A stretch of DNA of 10,426 nucleotides from Oscillospiraceae bacterium (GCA_009784765.1 WQXP01000024.1:1-10426), one strand, 5' to 3'; shown: positions 1-6,490, numbered from the stretch's first letter. A program made the numbers and translations. The notes: generated by a model not told the origin, from the letters alone.

Positions 1-2
1 GG

Positions 3-176
3 GCGGACATTGTTAAGCATCACGAAGAACTTCAGCGCATTCGTGCTATTGAGGACTTCTCTGAAGACCATGTCGAGGTTCTTCCGGGCGACGACAAACG
101 CTCGGTCATTGTCAACGACCGCGTAAACGTCGTCAACGCTATGGCACAAGTTTACATGACTTGTGTGATTTCGTAA
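3..176 (+). CDS. xkdK: Phage tail sheath protein, C-terminal 57 residues (XkdK-like, partial)
   Basis: This reading frame is open from the window edge to a TAA at 174-176 and gives the last 57 residues of a protein whose start lies outside the window. The residues fit the C-terminal domain of PBSX-type contractile tail sheaths: a helix (KHHEELQRIRAIEDF), then a strand-rich end with a DDKRSVIVN-type segment and VNAMAQVYMTCVIS at the terminus. In these sheaths the C-terminal strands lock neighbouring subunits together and help anchor the sheath to the tube. The identity rests on this match together with the tail tube gene directly downstream, the normal xkdK-xkdM order. Most of the protein is not visible, so nothing can be said about its total length. 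Confidence 0.85.
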   Translation, partial: ADIVKHHEELQRIRAIEDFSEDHVEVLPGDDKRSVIVNDRVNVVNAMAQVYMTCVIS

Positions 177-190
177 GACATAAACAAATA

Positions 191-239
191 CGACGGCGCG
201 GCGTGGACGCAAATCAATTCGACGGCGCGGCGTGGACGC
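191..239 (+). repeat. 20-bp direct repeat, two copies (191-210 and 220-239)
   Basis: The 20-base unit beginning CGACGGCGCGGCG and ending TGGACGC occurs twice, separated by 9 AT-rich bases. The second copy continues into a complete hairpin repeat (224-249). The first copy has only the left arm and loop and then breaks off. This looks like a partial duplication of the hairpin element between the sheath and tube genes. Confidence 0.85.
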
Positions 240-249
240 CGCGCCCTAC
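224..249 (+). repeat. Hairpin repeat copy 1 (9-bp stem, TGGA loop, CTAC tail)
   Basis: Left arm GGCGCGGCG (224-232) pairs perfectly with CGCCGCGCC (237-245) around loop TGGA, followed by CTAC. It shares its architecture with the elements at 776-801, 837-860 and 6380-6405. It lies in the gap between sheath and tube genes, where it could also act as a transcript-stabilising or attenuating hairpin. There is no T-run, so it is not a standard terminator. Confidence 0.85.
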
Positions 250-272
250 TTTATGAAATGAGGTGTTTCTAA

Positions 273-746
273 ATGAAAAATATGGTTATGAGAGGCAAGG
301 ACGCTGTTTCTGCGAAACTTGCCGAATGTTTCGTTACTATCGGCGGCAATCGCTACAATTTCATGCAGGCGATTGATTTCGAGGCGAAATTCGAACGCAT
401 TAAAACTAAAATCCCTGTTCTCGGGCAAACGGGAGCGGGGAACAAGTCCACAGGCTGGCGCGGCACGGGGCGTGCTACTTTTCACTACAACTCTTCTGTT
501 TTTCGTGATATGATGCTCCGATACAAAAGCACCGGCGAGGACGTCTATTTCGAAATTCAGGTTTCTAACCACGACCCGTCCTCTGCAGTCGGGCGGCAAA
601 CCGTCGTTTTCGTCGATTGCAACATCGACGGCGGAATCTTAGCCAAGTTCGACGCCAACGGCGAGTATCTCGACGAGAAACTCGAATTCACTTTCGAGGA
701 CTTCCGTATGCCGCAGAAGTTTAAGGAATTATCGGGAATGAGGTAG
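273..746 (+). CDS. xkdM: Phage tail tube protein (XkdM family)
   Basis: This 157-residue protein matches the XkdM family of contractile-tail inner tube proteins, which polymerise into the hollow tube inside the sheath. Visible family features are an N-terminal segment on tagging the structure with a variable (GKDAVSAKLAECFVTIGG), the central stretch around TGWRGTGRATFHYNSS, and a C-terminal FTFEDFRMPQKF segment. The length is close to the family's usual ~150 residues, so it appears complete. The start at 273 is supported by GAGGTG about nine bases upstream. Its place directly after the sheath gene and before the chaperone gene is the canonical order of PBSX-like tails. Confidence 0.92.
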   Translation: MKNMVMRGKDAVSAKLAECFVTIGGNRYNFMQAIDFEAKFERIKTKIPVLGQTGAGNKSTGWRGTGRATFHYNSSVFRDMMLRYKSTGEDVYFEIQVSNHDPSSAVGRQTVVFVDCNIDGGILAKFDANGEYLDEKLEFTFEDFRMPQKFKELSGMR

Positions 747-775
747 GTGGAACAGTCCGCAGAACCTCGGGAAAC

Positions 776-801
776 GGGCGACCGAGGACGGTCGCCCCTA
801 C
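776..801 (+). repeat. Hairpin repeat copy 2 (9-bp stem, AGGA loop, CTAC tail)
   Basis: Left arm GGGCGACCG (776-784) pairs with CGGTCGCCC (789-797) around loop AGGA, followed by CTAC (798-801). The stem sequence differs from copies 1, 3 and 4 but pairing is complete. It sits between the tube and chaperone genes. Confidence 0.85.
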
Positions 802-836
802 GGGGGGGCGTGGTGTCGGCTGGGCGCGATTACGGC

Positions 837-860
837 GGAACGCATGAATGCGTTCCCTAC
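837..860 (+). repeat. Hairpin repeat copy 3 (TGAA loop, CTAC tail)
   Basis: Left arm GGAACGCA (837-844) pairs with TGCGTTCC (849-856) around TGAA; a ninth T-A pair would leave a two-base loop. CTAC (857-860) follows. This copy is two bases shorter than the others and has the most divergent stem. It lies 35 bases after copy 2. The stretch between them (802-836) is G-rich and I see no further gene or clear element in it. Confidence 0.75.
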
Positions 861-897
861 AAGCCCCCGATTTTTATTGTGAAAGGAATTATTCAAT

Positions 898-1314
898 ATG
901 TCTGAATTATCTTTGTTTTTGAAAGACAACAAGGTTCGGCGCGAGAATGCTTTTTTCGCGGCAACCAAATCGCTCCTCAATCAAGAGGGGCAACCGCTTT
1001 TGTGGGAAGTGCGTCCCATTACCACTCGGGAAGATGAAGCGATTCGCGAACAATGCACTTTCTTTGACTCTTCCGCAAGCCGATTTCGGCTTAACCCTTC
1101 TCTCTACATGGCGAAATTATCTGCTGCTGCTGTCGTTGAACCTAATCTCTACAACGCTACCTTGCAGAACTCTTACGACTGCGCCACGCCTGAGGAACTG
1201 CTTCGCGAAATGCTCGATGACCCCGCCGAGTATCAGGCTTTTGTTAAGTTTGTGCAATCTTTCGGCGACTTCAGCGTTTCTATGGAAGAAAGGGTCGAAA
1301 ACGCAAAAAACTAA
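898..1314 (+). CDS. xkdN: Phage tail assembly chaperone, zero-frame product (XkdN-like, gpG role)
   Basis: This 138-residue protein resembles XkdN: an N-terminal helix, then the LWEVRPITTREDEAIREQCT segment typical of the family, and helical C-terminal parts. In contractile and long non-contractile tails this protein and its frameshifted longer form bind the tape measure and guide tube assembly; neither is kept in the finished tail. The start at 898 has AAAGGA ten bases upstream. The gene ends with GCA AAA AAC TAA, so a perfect slippery heptamer abuts the stop codon. Genes for tube (upstream) and the tape-measure slot (downstream) flank it, as expected. Confidence 0.88.
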   Translation: MSELSLFLKDNKVRRENAFFAATKSLLNQEGQPLLWEVRPITTREDEAIREQCTFFDSSASRFRLNPSLYMAKLSAAAVVEPNLYNATLQNSYDCATPEELLREMLDDPAEYQAFVKFVQSFGDFSVSMEERVENAKN

Positions 1315-1466
1315 TTGCGGGCGATTTTGACAGCAAAGTCGCCCGTTTATGTTTGCTCAAATTCGGCTGGAAGCCTTCTGATTACCTTAAACTATCCAAA
1401 AATGAACGGGCTTTTATTATTGCGAGCCTTTTCCCGAACTCTTCTGTGAAAGGAAATTTACCATGA
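898..1466 (+). CDS. Tail assembly chaperone, -1 frameshift fusion product (gpGT role), 189 aa
   Basis: A -1 shift on A-AAA-AAC at 1305-1311 bypasses the TAA at 1312 and adds 51 codons (from CTA at 1311) up to TGA at 1464-1466. The extension has a plausible protein sequence: a hydrophobic start, then FGWKPSDYLKLSKNERAF and IIASLF. It reads through the only gap in this part of the operon that otherwise has no gene. Its stop overlaps the next start as ATGA. In tailed phages the equivalent T extension recruits the tape measure protein, and the use of a frameshift here is widely conserved. The ratio of short to long product is not visible from sequence. Mass spectrometry of the extension would settle it. 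Confidence 0.85.
1305..1311 (+). promoter_or_regulatory. Programmed -1 frameshift slippery heptamer A AAA AAC
   Basis: The heptamer is in the zero-frame phase X-XXY-YYZ, with codons GCA, AAA, AAC, and is followed immediately by the TAA stop. A AAA AAC is one of the classic efficient -1 slip sites. A stable hairpin begins six bases after it ends, within the usual spacer range. Confidence 0.9.
1318..1345 (+). other. Frameshift-stimulating hairpin downstream of the slippery site
   Basis: CGGGCGA (1318-1324) pairs with TCGCCCG (1339-1345), seven perfect pairs with possible G-T wobbles on both ends and a loop of about 14 bases. The spacer to the heptamer is six bases, typical for frameshift stimulators. 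The loop could pair further downstream as a pseudoknot, but I cannot confirm that by eye. Confidence 0.75.
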
Positions 1467-2047
1467 GCGATATTCATTACATCGAATCTTTAATGAACCC
1501 TGACCCGTTCAATCTTGAAAGCACTGTGAACAACTTTTCTTTCAGCGTTCCCCAAGTTGTTGTTGATTTGGACAAAAACATCAGCGATTCTGACACCGAA
1601 TACCTTACGAATTACTCTGACTCGCACGCTTTTTGCGACGAATCACGGAGCGTTTCGAGTGTTTTTAACACTGATGAACATTCCGCCACTCTGATTAACA
1701 ACAATCACAACCCCATTGAACAACATTCGCACACTATTTACGATTACTCTGATTCTTCTGAGCAACATACTGCTCTTGAGCAGCAGTTTGTTTCAGAGCA
1801 TCACGACAACATCGTCAACGATAACACGTGTTTTAACACTCACTCTGACTCTTCTACCAACATTTCTGTAGTGAACGAAACAGTGCATCGGCAAGCGGCT
1901 CCCGTTACCGTCAACTTTAACGCATATAACGAATTTCACACGCAATCTGCGGGAGCCTCAAGCGTCGATGTTTCTACCATTATGGACGCTTTTTGCACTC
2001 AATTAGCTGACGCCGTTACTATCGCGGCAGAAGGAGTACGACTATGA
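1463..2047 (+). CDS. Short low-complexity protein in the tape-measure position (putative miniature tape measure)
   Basis: This 194-residue protein occupies the place where PBSX-like tails encode a long tape measure (XkdO). It is rich in Ser, Asn, His, Asp and Thr from residue ~20 to ~160, with SDS motifs at residues 41, 52, 96 and 128. That region looks disordered rather than helical, and I see no membrane segment or lytic domain. The last ~27 residues (VDVSTIMDAF to AAEGVRL) form a likely amphipathic helix that resembles the C-terminal tail seen after the variable part of many Firmicutes tape measures. The start has AAAGGA upstream and overlaps the chaperone extension's stop (ATGA). The gene also overlaps XkdP by four bases, so it is translated within the operon. 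Alternatives: a remnant after internal deletion, or an unrelated filler protein. Confidence 0.55.
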   Translation: MSDIHYIESLMNPDPFNLESTVNNFSFSVPQVVVDLDKNISDSDTEYLTNYSDSHAFCDESRSVSSVFNTDEHSATLINNNHNPIEQHSHTIYDYSDSSEQHTALEQQFVSEHHDNIVNDNTCFNTHSDSSTNISVVNETVHRQAAPVTVNFNAYNEFHTQSAGASSVDVSTIMDAFCTQLADAVTIAAEGVRL

Positions 2048-2727
2048 GCTACAGTTTCTTTTTAGATAATATTCGCCTACCCGTCGCGCCAAGCAAAATC
2101 GACGTTCGTTACGCGAATAAAATTTCACGGCTTGAACTCGCCGACGCTTCTGAAATTATTCTCGGCTGTTCTGAACTGCTTACCTCTATATCTTTTCGCG
2201 CATTGCTCCCTTGGAAGCAATACCCTTTCGCTGTTTACACCGACGGATTCAAACGCGGTGACGAAATTCTTTCGCGAATACTCTTGCTTAAAGAAAAGGG
2301 TAACCCTTTCCGATTTATTATGCGCAGGCGGCTCGGGCATGATGCAGGGCTTTCTTTTAATATCCGCGCTGTCATTAAAGAAGTCCGCGTTCTTGAGGAC
2401 GCTTCTAACGGCTCTGACATCTACGCAGACATTGAACTCGTCGAGTTTCAGGAACCCCCCATTATACAGACAATCTCTGTCCCTGTTTCTACTGCCGCTT
2501 TCTCTGAACCTGTCCGCCCTGTCGAAAACCACACCCCTCAGCGGACTTATACTGTTGTTCGCGGCGATTCACTCTGGGGGATTGCTCAGCGGTTTCTTAA
2601 ATCCGGCAACCGTTGGAAAGAAATCTATGAGCTGAACAAAGCCGCCATCGACTCTCGCAATCGCGGAACGGGCAAGGTTTATTACACCATCTATCCCGGG
2701 CAAATCTTCAAATTACCCGCTGAATAA
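2044..2727 (+). CDS. xkdP: LysM-containing phage baseplate/tail protein (XkdP-like)
   Basis: This 227-residue protein has two parts. Residues 1-150 match the XkdP N-terminal region (IRLPVAPSKI near the start, then a beta-rich domain). Residues ~167-224 are a LysM module (YTVVRGDSLWGIAQRF to YPGQIFKLP), which in other proteins binds peptidoglycan glycan chains. In contractile tails this type of protein (T4 gp53 role) sits at the hub-wedge junction and clamps wedges around the central hub. It overlaps the upstream gene by four bases (ATGA). Length and order fit PBSX-like tails, so it appears intact. Confidence 0.9.
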   Translation: MSYSFFLDNIRLPVAPSKIDVRYANKISRLELADASEIILGCSELLTSISFRALLPWKQYPFAVYTDGFKRGDEILSRILLLKEKGNPFRFIMRRRLGHDAGLSFNIRAVIKEVRVLEDASNGSDIYADIELVEFQEPPIIQTISVPVSTAAFSEPVRPVENHTPQRTYTVVRGDSLWGIAQRFLKSGNRWKEIYELNKAAIDSRNRGTGKVYYTIYPGQIFKLPAE

Positions 2728-2748
2728 TCACAAGGAGGTCTTGCACTT

Positions 2749-3681
2749 ATGCCTTTTGAACTAATCATCGACAACGGACGACAACAATTTTCCCCTCCTG
2801 TTCACGGGGAAATACTCCTCGAGACTTTTGAGCAGGGGCGTTGCTCTAAATTGGTATTCTCCGCTTTAAGCAAACTCCCTGTTCTTGAGGGCGATATTGT
2901 CAGTTTGCGCGTTGGCGGCACTCCTGTTTTTTTAGGCGTAGTCTTTGCGCAGGCACAAGCATCATCTCTTCGCACGATTACTGCTTATGACCAACTGCGT
3001 TATCTGCGAAATCGCGACACCTATGTCTATCATTCTAAATCTGCCTCTGATGTTGTGCGTATGATTGCCCTTGACTACAAGCTCAAGCTCGGCGCGGTTG
3101 CTCAAACTTCGTATATCATTCCGAGCCGTGTTGAGGACAATGTATCGCTTGCTAATATTATTCAAAACGCACTTAATATTGAATTTGAGCAGACTTCTCA
3201 GCGGTTTTTGCTCCTCGACGAATTTGGGCGGCTTTCCCTCAAAACTTATGCACAGATGCAAACTAACCTCTCGATTACGCCGAGTTCGTGCGAGTCTTTC
3301 GATTTAAGCACTTCTGTTGACTCGCGTTTTAATCGTGTTAAAGTTTCACGCTATGACAGACGTGCAGGGCGGCGCGACATCTTCGTTGCTTCTGACCCTG
3401 TTTCCGAATCGCGGCTCGGGATTCTCCAACACTATTCCCCTGTCGGGCTTCGTAACGAGGTTTTGCTTCCTGAACAGGCACACTCTCTCCTTAAAGTCTT
3501 TAACCGCGACTGTAGAAAACTTCGCATTCACTCGTTGTGTTCCGGCAATATCGCGACTCTTCGGGCGGGTTCGATTGTTTCACTCTCTCTGCCCGACATT
3601 GCGCAAAGGGCTGTTGTTTCGCGTTGTTTGCACAGAATCTCTGCGAAAAAACACGTTGCTGATTTGGAGGTGAGTTTATGA
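2749..3681 (+). CDS. xkdQ: Phage tail hub protein (XkdQ-like, gpD/gp27 role)
   Basis: This 310-residue protein matches the XkdQ family of central hub components. The family features visible are a beta-rich N-terminus (FELIIDNG), a TAYDQLRYLRNRDTYVY segment at ~84-100, KSASDVVRMIALDY near 102-117, and a later DEFGRLSLK strand at ~158-166. The hub trimer closes the distal end of the tube and carries the spike. A strong AAGGAGGT site precedes the ATG by eight bases. The stop overlaps the next start as ATGA, indicating coupling to xkdR. It is at the typical length for the family. Confidence 0.88.
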   Translation: MPFELIIDNGRQQFSPPVHGEILLETFEQGRCSKLVFSALSKLPVLEGDIVSLRVGGTPVFLGVVFAQAQASSLRTITAYDQLRYLRNRDTYVYHSKSASDVVRMIALDYKLKLGAVAQTSYIIPSRVEDNVSLANIIQNALNIEFEQTSQRFLLLDEFGRLSLKTYAQMQTNLSITPSSCESFDLSTSVDSRFNRVKVSRYDRRAGRRDIFVASDPVSESRLGILQHYSPVGLRNEVLLPEQAHSLLKVFNRDCRKLRIHSLCSGNIATLRAGSIVSLSLPDIAQRAVVSRCLHRISAKKHVADLEVSL

Positions 3682-3977
3682 CACTGACAAACGACATCGC
3701 CACGCTCATGAAAATACTCGCTGTCGATGCTGTTGATGCAGATAAACCCGTTGCTGTTATGTTCGGGACTGTTGCTTCACTTAACCCGCTCACTGTTGAA
3801 GTTGAGCAAAAATTCCGCCTTTCGGGCGAACAACTCTGCTTTTTGCGTACTGTTGTTCCTGTTCAAAATTATCTGGGCATTTGGAACGACTTTTCTTCTG
3901 TTTTACGCATCGGCGACACCGCCGTCTTGCTTCGTGAGCAGGGCGGTCAACGATTCATTATTTTGGGGGTGGTTTAA
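3678..3977 (+). CDS. xkdR: DUF2577 family phage tail protein (XkdR-like)
   Basis: This 99-residue protein corresponds to XkdR, a DUF2577 protein found next to the hub gene in PBSX-like tails. It shows the family pattern: a short N-terminal helix (LTNDIATLMKILAVDAV), a strand containing the VMFGTVASLNPLTVEV segment, and a C-terminal IGDTAVLLREQGGQRFIILGVV strand pair. The compact beta fold suggests a role at the spike or hub, but its exact function is not known. It overlaps xkdQ by four bases and xkdS by one (TAATG), so it is tightly coupled on both sides. Confidence 0.85.
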   Translation: MTLTNDIATLMKILAVDAVDADKPVAVMFGTVASLNPLTVEVEQKFRLSGEQLCFLRTVVPVQNYLGIWNDFSSVLRIGDTAVLLREQGGQRFIILGVV

Positions 3978-4411
3978 TGCTTTTACCTGACAGACTTTCT
4001 GACATTATCGACGCGGACGACTATGAATATCCTCGCACCGCTTCCTGCTTTGCTGACAAAACCTATGACTTATCCGGCTCTTCGCGCTTTATTTACGGCG
4101 TTGAAGCGGTTAAACAAGCTGTTTACAAAGCTCTCAAGACACAGCGATTTCGACATGAGGTTTACTCTACCGACTATGGTCTTGAGTTCGGTGATTTGTG
4201 CGGCTGTGACCCGGAGTTCGTCTGTATCGAACTCGAACGGCGGATTAAAGACGCGCTTAGTACCGATTCGCGCATTACCGACGTTTCCGGCTTTCGCTTC
4301 GAAACGCTCAAATCGTCTTCGGGGGGCGGCTCTGTTGTTCTTGCGACTTTTACCGTTTCTGCCGATAGTGATAGCTTTGTTTTTCAACACGAAATTGACT
4401 TAGGACAATAA
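3977..4411 (+). CDS. xkdS: Baseplate wedge protein, DUF2634/gp25-like (XkdS)
   Basis: This 144-residue protein matches XkdS (DUF2634), the counterpart of T4 gp25. The core at residues ~37-85 shows the gp25-like pattern: FIYGVEAVKQAVYKALKTQR, then HEVYSTDYGLEFGDL and IELERRIKDAL. In contractile systems this small wedge protein bridges the baseplate and the first sheath ring, where it starts sheath assembly. The start overlaps the stop of xkdR by one base. A 23-base gap with AGGAGG leads to xkdT. It looks complete. Confidence 0.87.
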   Translation: MLLPDRLSDIIDADDYEYPRTASCFADKTYDLSGSSRFIYGVEAVKQAVYKALKTQRFRHEVYSTDYGLEFGDLCGCDPEFVCIELERRIKDALSTDSRITDVSGFRFETLKSSSGGGSVVLATFTVSADSDSFVFQHEIDLGQ

Positions 4412-4434
4412 TTAACAGGAGGTATACTTTAACT

Positions 4435-5532
4435 ATGTACAACAACATGACTTTTGAATTTCTTTTGGAGCGTATGCTCTCTCGCATTCCTGATGACATC
4501 GACAAGCGCGAAGGGTCTGTTATCTATGATGCTCTTGCGCCTGCTGCCCTTGAACTCGCTCGGTTTTACTCTGCCCTTGACAATGTTCTTGATGAAACTT
4601 TTGCTGATACTGCCGGTCGTGAAATGCTCATTCGACGCGCCGCTGAACGCGGGATTTCTCCTTATCCTGCTTCTCCTTCTACTGTTCGGGCTTCTTTTAC
4701 ACCCGCTTCTGTTCCTGTCCCCATCGGCTCTCGCTTCACTCTCGCCGATTCTCGCGGCGATTTACGCTTTCACGTTTCTGAAGCTGTTCCTAACTCGCCG
4801 GGGCAGTTTTTTCTTATTTGCGAAAGTGTCGGCGAAGTCGGGAACATTTCTGCGGGTGAACTTGTTCCTGTCGAATATATCGACTTACTCACTAACGCTC
4901 AAATCATTGAACTCACGCTTCCGGGCAATAACGATGAAGACACGGAACATCTTCGTAAGCGATATTTTGACAGCCTCGAAGTGCAGAGCTACGGCGGCAA
5001 TATTCGCGACTATCAGCGCATGACCCTTTCGATTCCGGGTGTTACCGGCGTTAAAGTCGAACCTGCTTGGGCCGGAGCGGGAACTGTCCGTTTGGTTATT
5101 CAAGACTATCGCGGGCTTACACCTACTTCTGCTGCACTCAACCAAGTTCTTGACATTCTTGACCCGCCGCCTTTCCCGGGACGCGGCGACGGGCTTTCGC
5201 CCATTGGACACCGCGTTACTGTTTCGGGGGTTAGAAGCGTTCCTACTAATATCAACGCTACTTTTACTCTTGCTGCAGGGGTTACTTTTGATGATGTTCG
5301 CCCTGAACTTGAGCAAATTGTCGAACGCTATTTCAGCGAACTTCGCGCTAACTGGTCTTCTTTTTCTAACATCGTTGTTCGCGCCGCTGAGTTAGAATCG
5401 CGGCTTCTTAACGAATCGGGCGGCAAGGTTATTGACATTGTTGATTTTAGGTTCAATAACTTAGTTGCCGGTCGCAATTTCGTGATTCTTGCTAACGATG
5501 TTCCTATGAGAGGAGCTGTGAATAATGTTTGA
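4435..5532 (+). CDS. xkdT: Baseplate J family protein (XkdT-like)
   Basis: This 365-residue protein is a baseplate J / gp47 (T4 gp6 role) homologue, the main wedge component that forms the iris around the hub. The N-terminus (FEFLLERMLSRIPDDIDKREGSVIYDALAPAALEL) is highly characteristic, as is the central PGNNDEDTEHLRKRYFDSL and the IPGVTGVKVEPAWAGAGTVRLV segment. It is of full family length. AGGAGG lies 11 bases ahead of the ATG. It overlaps xkdU by eight bases. No break or missing region is apparent. Confidence 0.93.
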   Translation: MYNNMTFEFLLERMLSRIPDDIDKREGSVIYDALAPAALELARFYSALDNVLDETFADTAGREMLIRRAAERGISPYPASPSTVRASFTPASVPVPIGSRFTLADSRGDLRFHVSEAVPNSPGQFFLICESVGEVGNISAGELVPVEYIDLLTNAQIIELTLPGNNDEDTEHLRKRYFDSLEVQSYGGNIRDYQRMTLSIPGVTGVKVEPAWAGAGTVRLVIQDYRGLTPTSAALNQVLDILDPPPFPGRGDGLSPIGHRVTVSGVRSVPTNINATFTLAAGVTFDDVRPELEQIVERYFSELRANWSSFSNIVVRAAELESRLLNESGGKVIDIVDFRFNNLVAGRNFVILANDVPMRGAVNNV

Positions 5533-6019
5533 TTCTAATCCGCGTGACTCTCACATTTCTGTCGGCGAATATCTTCCGCAGTTCATGCGTGTGAACAACT
5601 CTTTTGCTCACATTGTCAACACCGAAAACCATGAACTTGCGGCGATTTCTGATGCTGTTGACGCTGCTCTCGATAACTCTTTTTCTGCTTTTGCTGATTT
5701 TTCACCGGGGGGGATTGCTCGTTGGGAAAAGCTTCTCGGCATTATTCCGCAAAGCGATGCCGCCCTTCGGACGCGCCGCCTTGAAGTTCTTACTCGCCGC
5801 AACGACCGACTCCCTTACACGCACCGTACACTCGACGCCGCTCTCACTGAACTCTTCGGCAATAACGGCACTGCTCGACACATTCTTTCGGTCAATGCAC
5901 CAGCTTTCACTGTTACTGTTACGCTTTTGCCTGAAATAGCCGATTTGCTCCCTATTGTTCAACGCTTCGTGCGGGGGCGTGTTCCCGCTAACATGATTGT
6001 TAATGTTAGCGTTGTCTGA
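5525..6019 (+). CDS. xkdU: Phage tail protein, DUF2313 (XkdU/YmfQ-like)
   Basis: This 164-residue protein resembles XkdU/YmfQ (DUF2313), the gpI-type wedge protein that links the baseplate to tail fibres. Visible features: YLPQFMRVNNSFAHIVNTENHEL near the start, a conserved WEKLLGI segment at ~68-74, an RRLEVLTRRN helix at ~85-94, and a C-terminal strand pair before VQRFVRGRVPANM. It is somewhat shorter than many relatives (often nearer 190 residues). The start lies inside the end of xkdT with GAGGAG upstream. In phages a fibre gene normally comes next; here there is none. Confidence 0.85.
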   Translation: MFDSNPRDSHISVGEYLPQFMRVNNSFAHIVNTENHELAAISDAVDAALDNSFSAFADFSPGGIARWEKLLGIIPQSDAALRTRRLEVLTRRNDRLPYTHRTLDAALTELFGNNGTARHILSVNAPAFTVTVTLLPEIADLLPIVQRFVRGRVPANMIVNVSVV

Positions 6020-6041
6020 TTTTGAAAGGAATTTACTAACT

Positions 6042-6197
6042 ATGAACGACATCGTAAACATCATTACCAGCGTCGGCTTTCCGATTGCCATGTGCCTTTG
6101 GTTTATGTGGCGTACCGAGAAAGTCATCAAAGACAACACCAAAGCTATACACGACTTGTGTAAGCGCATTTCTGAAATGGAGGTATACTCATCATGA
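6042..6197 (+). CDS. YvrJ-family-like small membrane protein (putative holin-like)
   Basis: This 51-residue protein has one membrane segment (residues ~4-22, IVNIITSVGFPIAMCLWFM) followed by a charged amphipathic helix (RTEKVIKDNTKAIHDLCKRI). The SVGFPIA motif and length match YvrJ-type small proteins, which in Firmicutes prophages often lie at the holin position after the tail genes. A holin-like role is inferred from position and topology only. The start at 6042 is chosen for GAAAGGAAT upstream; the frame is open further upstream (from 5997) but that part overlaps xkdU and lacks a site. It ends in a four-base ATGA overlap with the next gene. Confidence 0.7.
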   Translation: MNDIVNIITSVGFPIAMCLWFMWRTEKVIKDNTKAIHDLCKRISEMEVYSS

Positions 6198-6370
6198 ATA
6201 CTGCTGTTAATCCCGACACTATTTTCGTCGTTGTTGCGGGAAGTTTCGAGAAACGCGCTAACGCTGAGGCGCATATTCGGCGGCTCGCTGACAAAGGCGT
6301 TTGCAGTTTCTTAGTCGAAAAGACTGAAATTGCTCCTGTTAGCGAAGTTGATGAGCTTGAAGACGACTGA
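6194..6370 (+). CDS. 58-aa SPOR-domain-like small protein
   Basis: The frame starts in the ATGA overlap with the membrane protein gene, after GGAGG seven to ten bases upstream. Residues 11-41 read IFVVVAGSFEKRANAEAHIR then RLADKGVCSFLV. This follows the first half of a SPOR domain (strand ending in G-S-F, a short basic turn, an N-A-E-containing helix, L..KG, then a second strand). SPOR domains bind denuded peptidoglycan and are usually ~70 residues, fused to amidases. Here the second half is absent and replaced by an acidic tail (SEVDELEDD). It may be a remnant of a lysin gene's C-terminus or a standalone miniature binder. There is no catalytic domain. Confidence 0.65.
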   Translation: MNTAVNPDTIFVVVAGSFEKRANAEAHIRRLADKGVCSFLVEKTEIAPVSEVDELEDD

Positions 6371-6379
6371 TAATCATGC

Positions 6380-6405
6380 GGCGCGGTGTGGACATCGCGC
6401 CCTAC
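6380..6405 (+). repeat. Hairpin repeat copy 4 (9-bp stem with one G-T pair, TGGA loop, CTAC tail)
   Basis: GGCGCGGTG (6380-6388) pairs with CATCGCGCC (6393-6401) including one G-T wobble, around loop TGGA, followed by CTAC. It begins nine bases after the SPOR-like gene's stop. Relative to copy 1 both arms have changed, keeping the pairing. The rest of the gap to the serpin gene is AT-rich with no convincing promoter pair, although TATTAT occurs at 6451. Confidence 0.85.
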
Positions 6406-6490
6406 ATAAAAAATTTGTAATTCGGTGAACACTTTTACCCCGCTCAATCGTATTATAGACAAATCCACTTTATATGAAAGGTATACTGCT

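Noticed and set aside
947..1330. Plus-strand frame overlapping the chaperone gene in another phase
   Set aside because: Leu/Arg-rich shadow translation; the true extension is the -1 frame entered at 1311.
6425..6490. Upstream GTG start for the serpin
   Set aside because: No ribosome site, and it would place 22 residues before a clear signal peptide.
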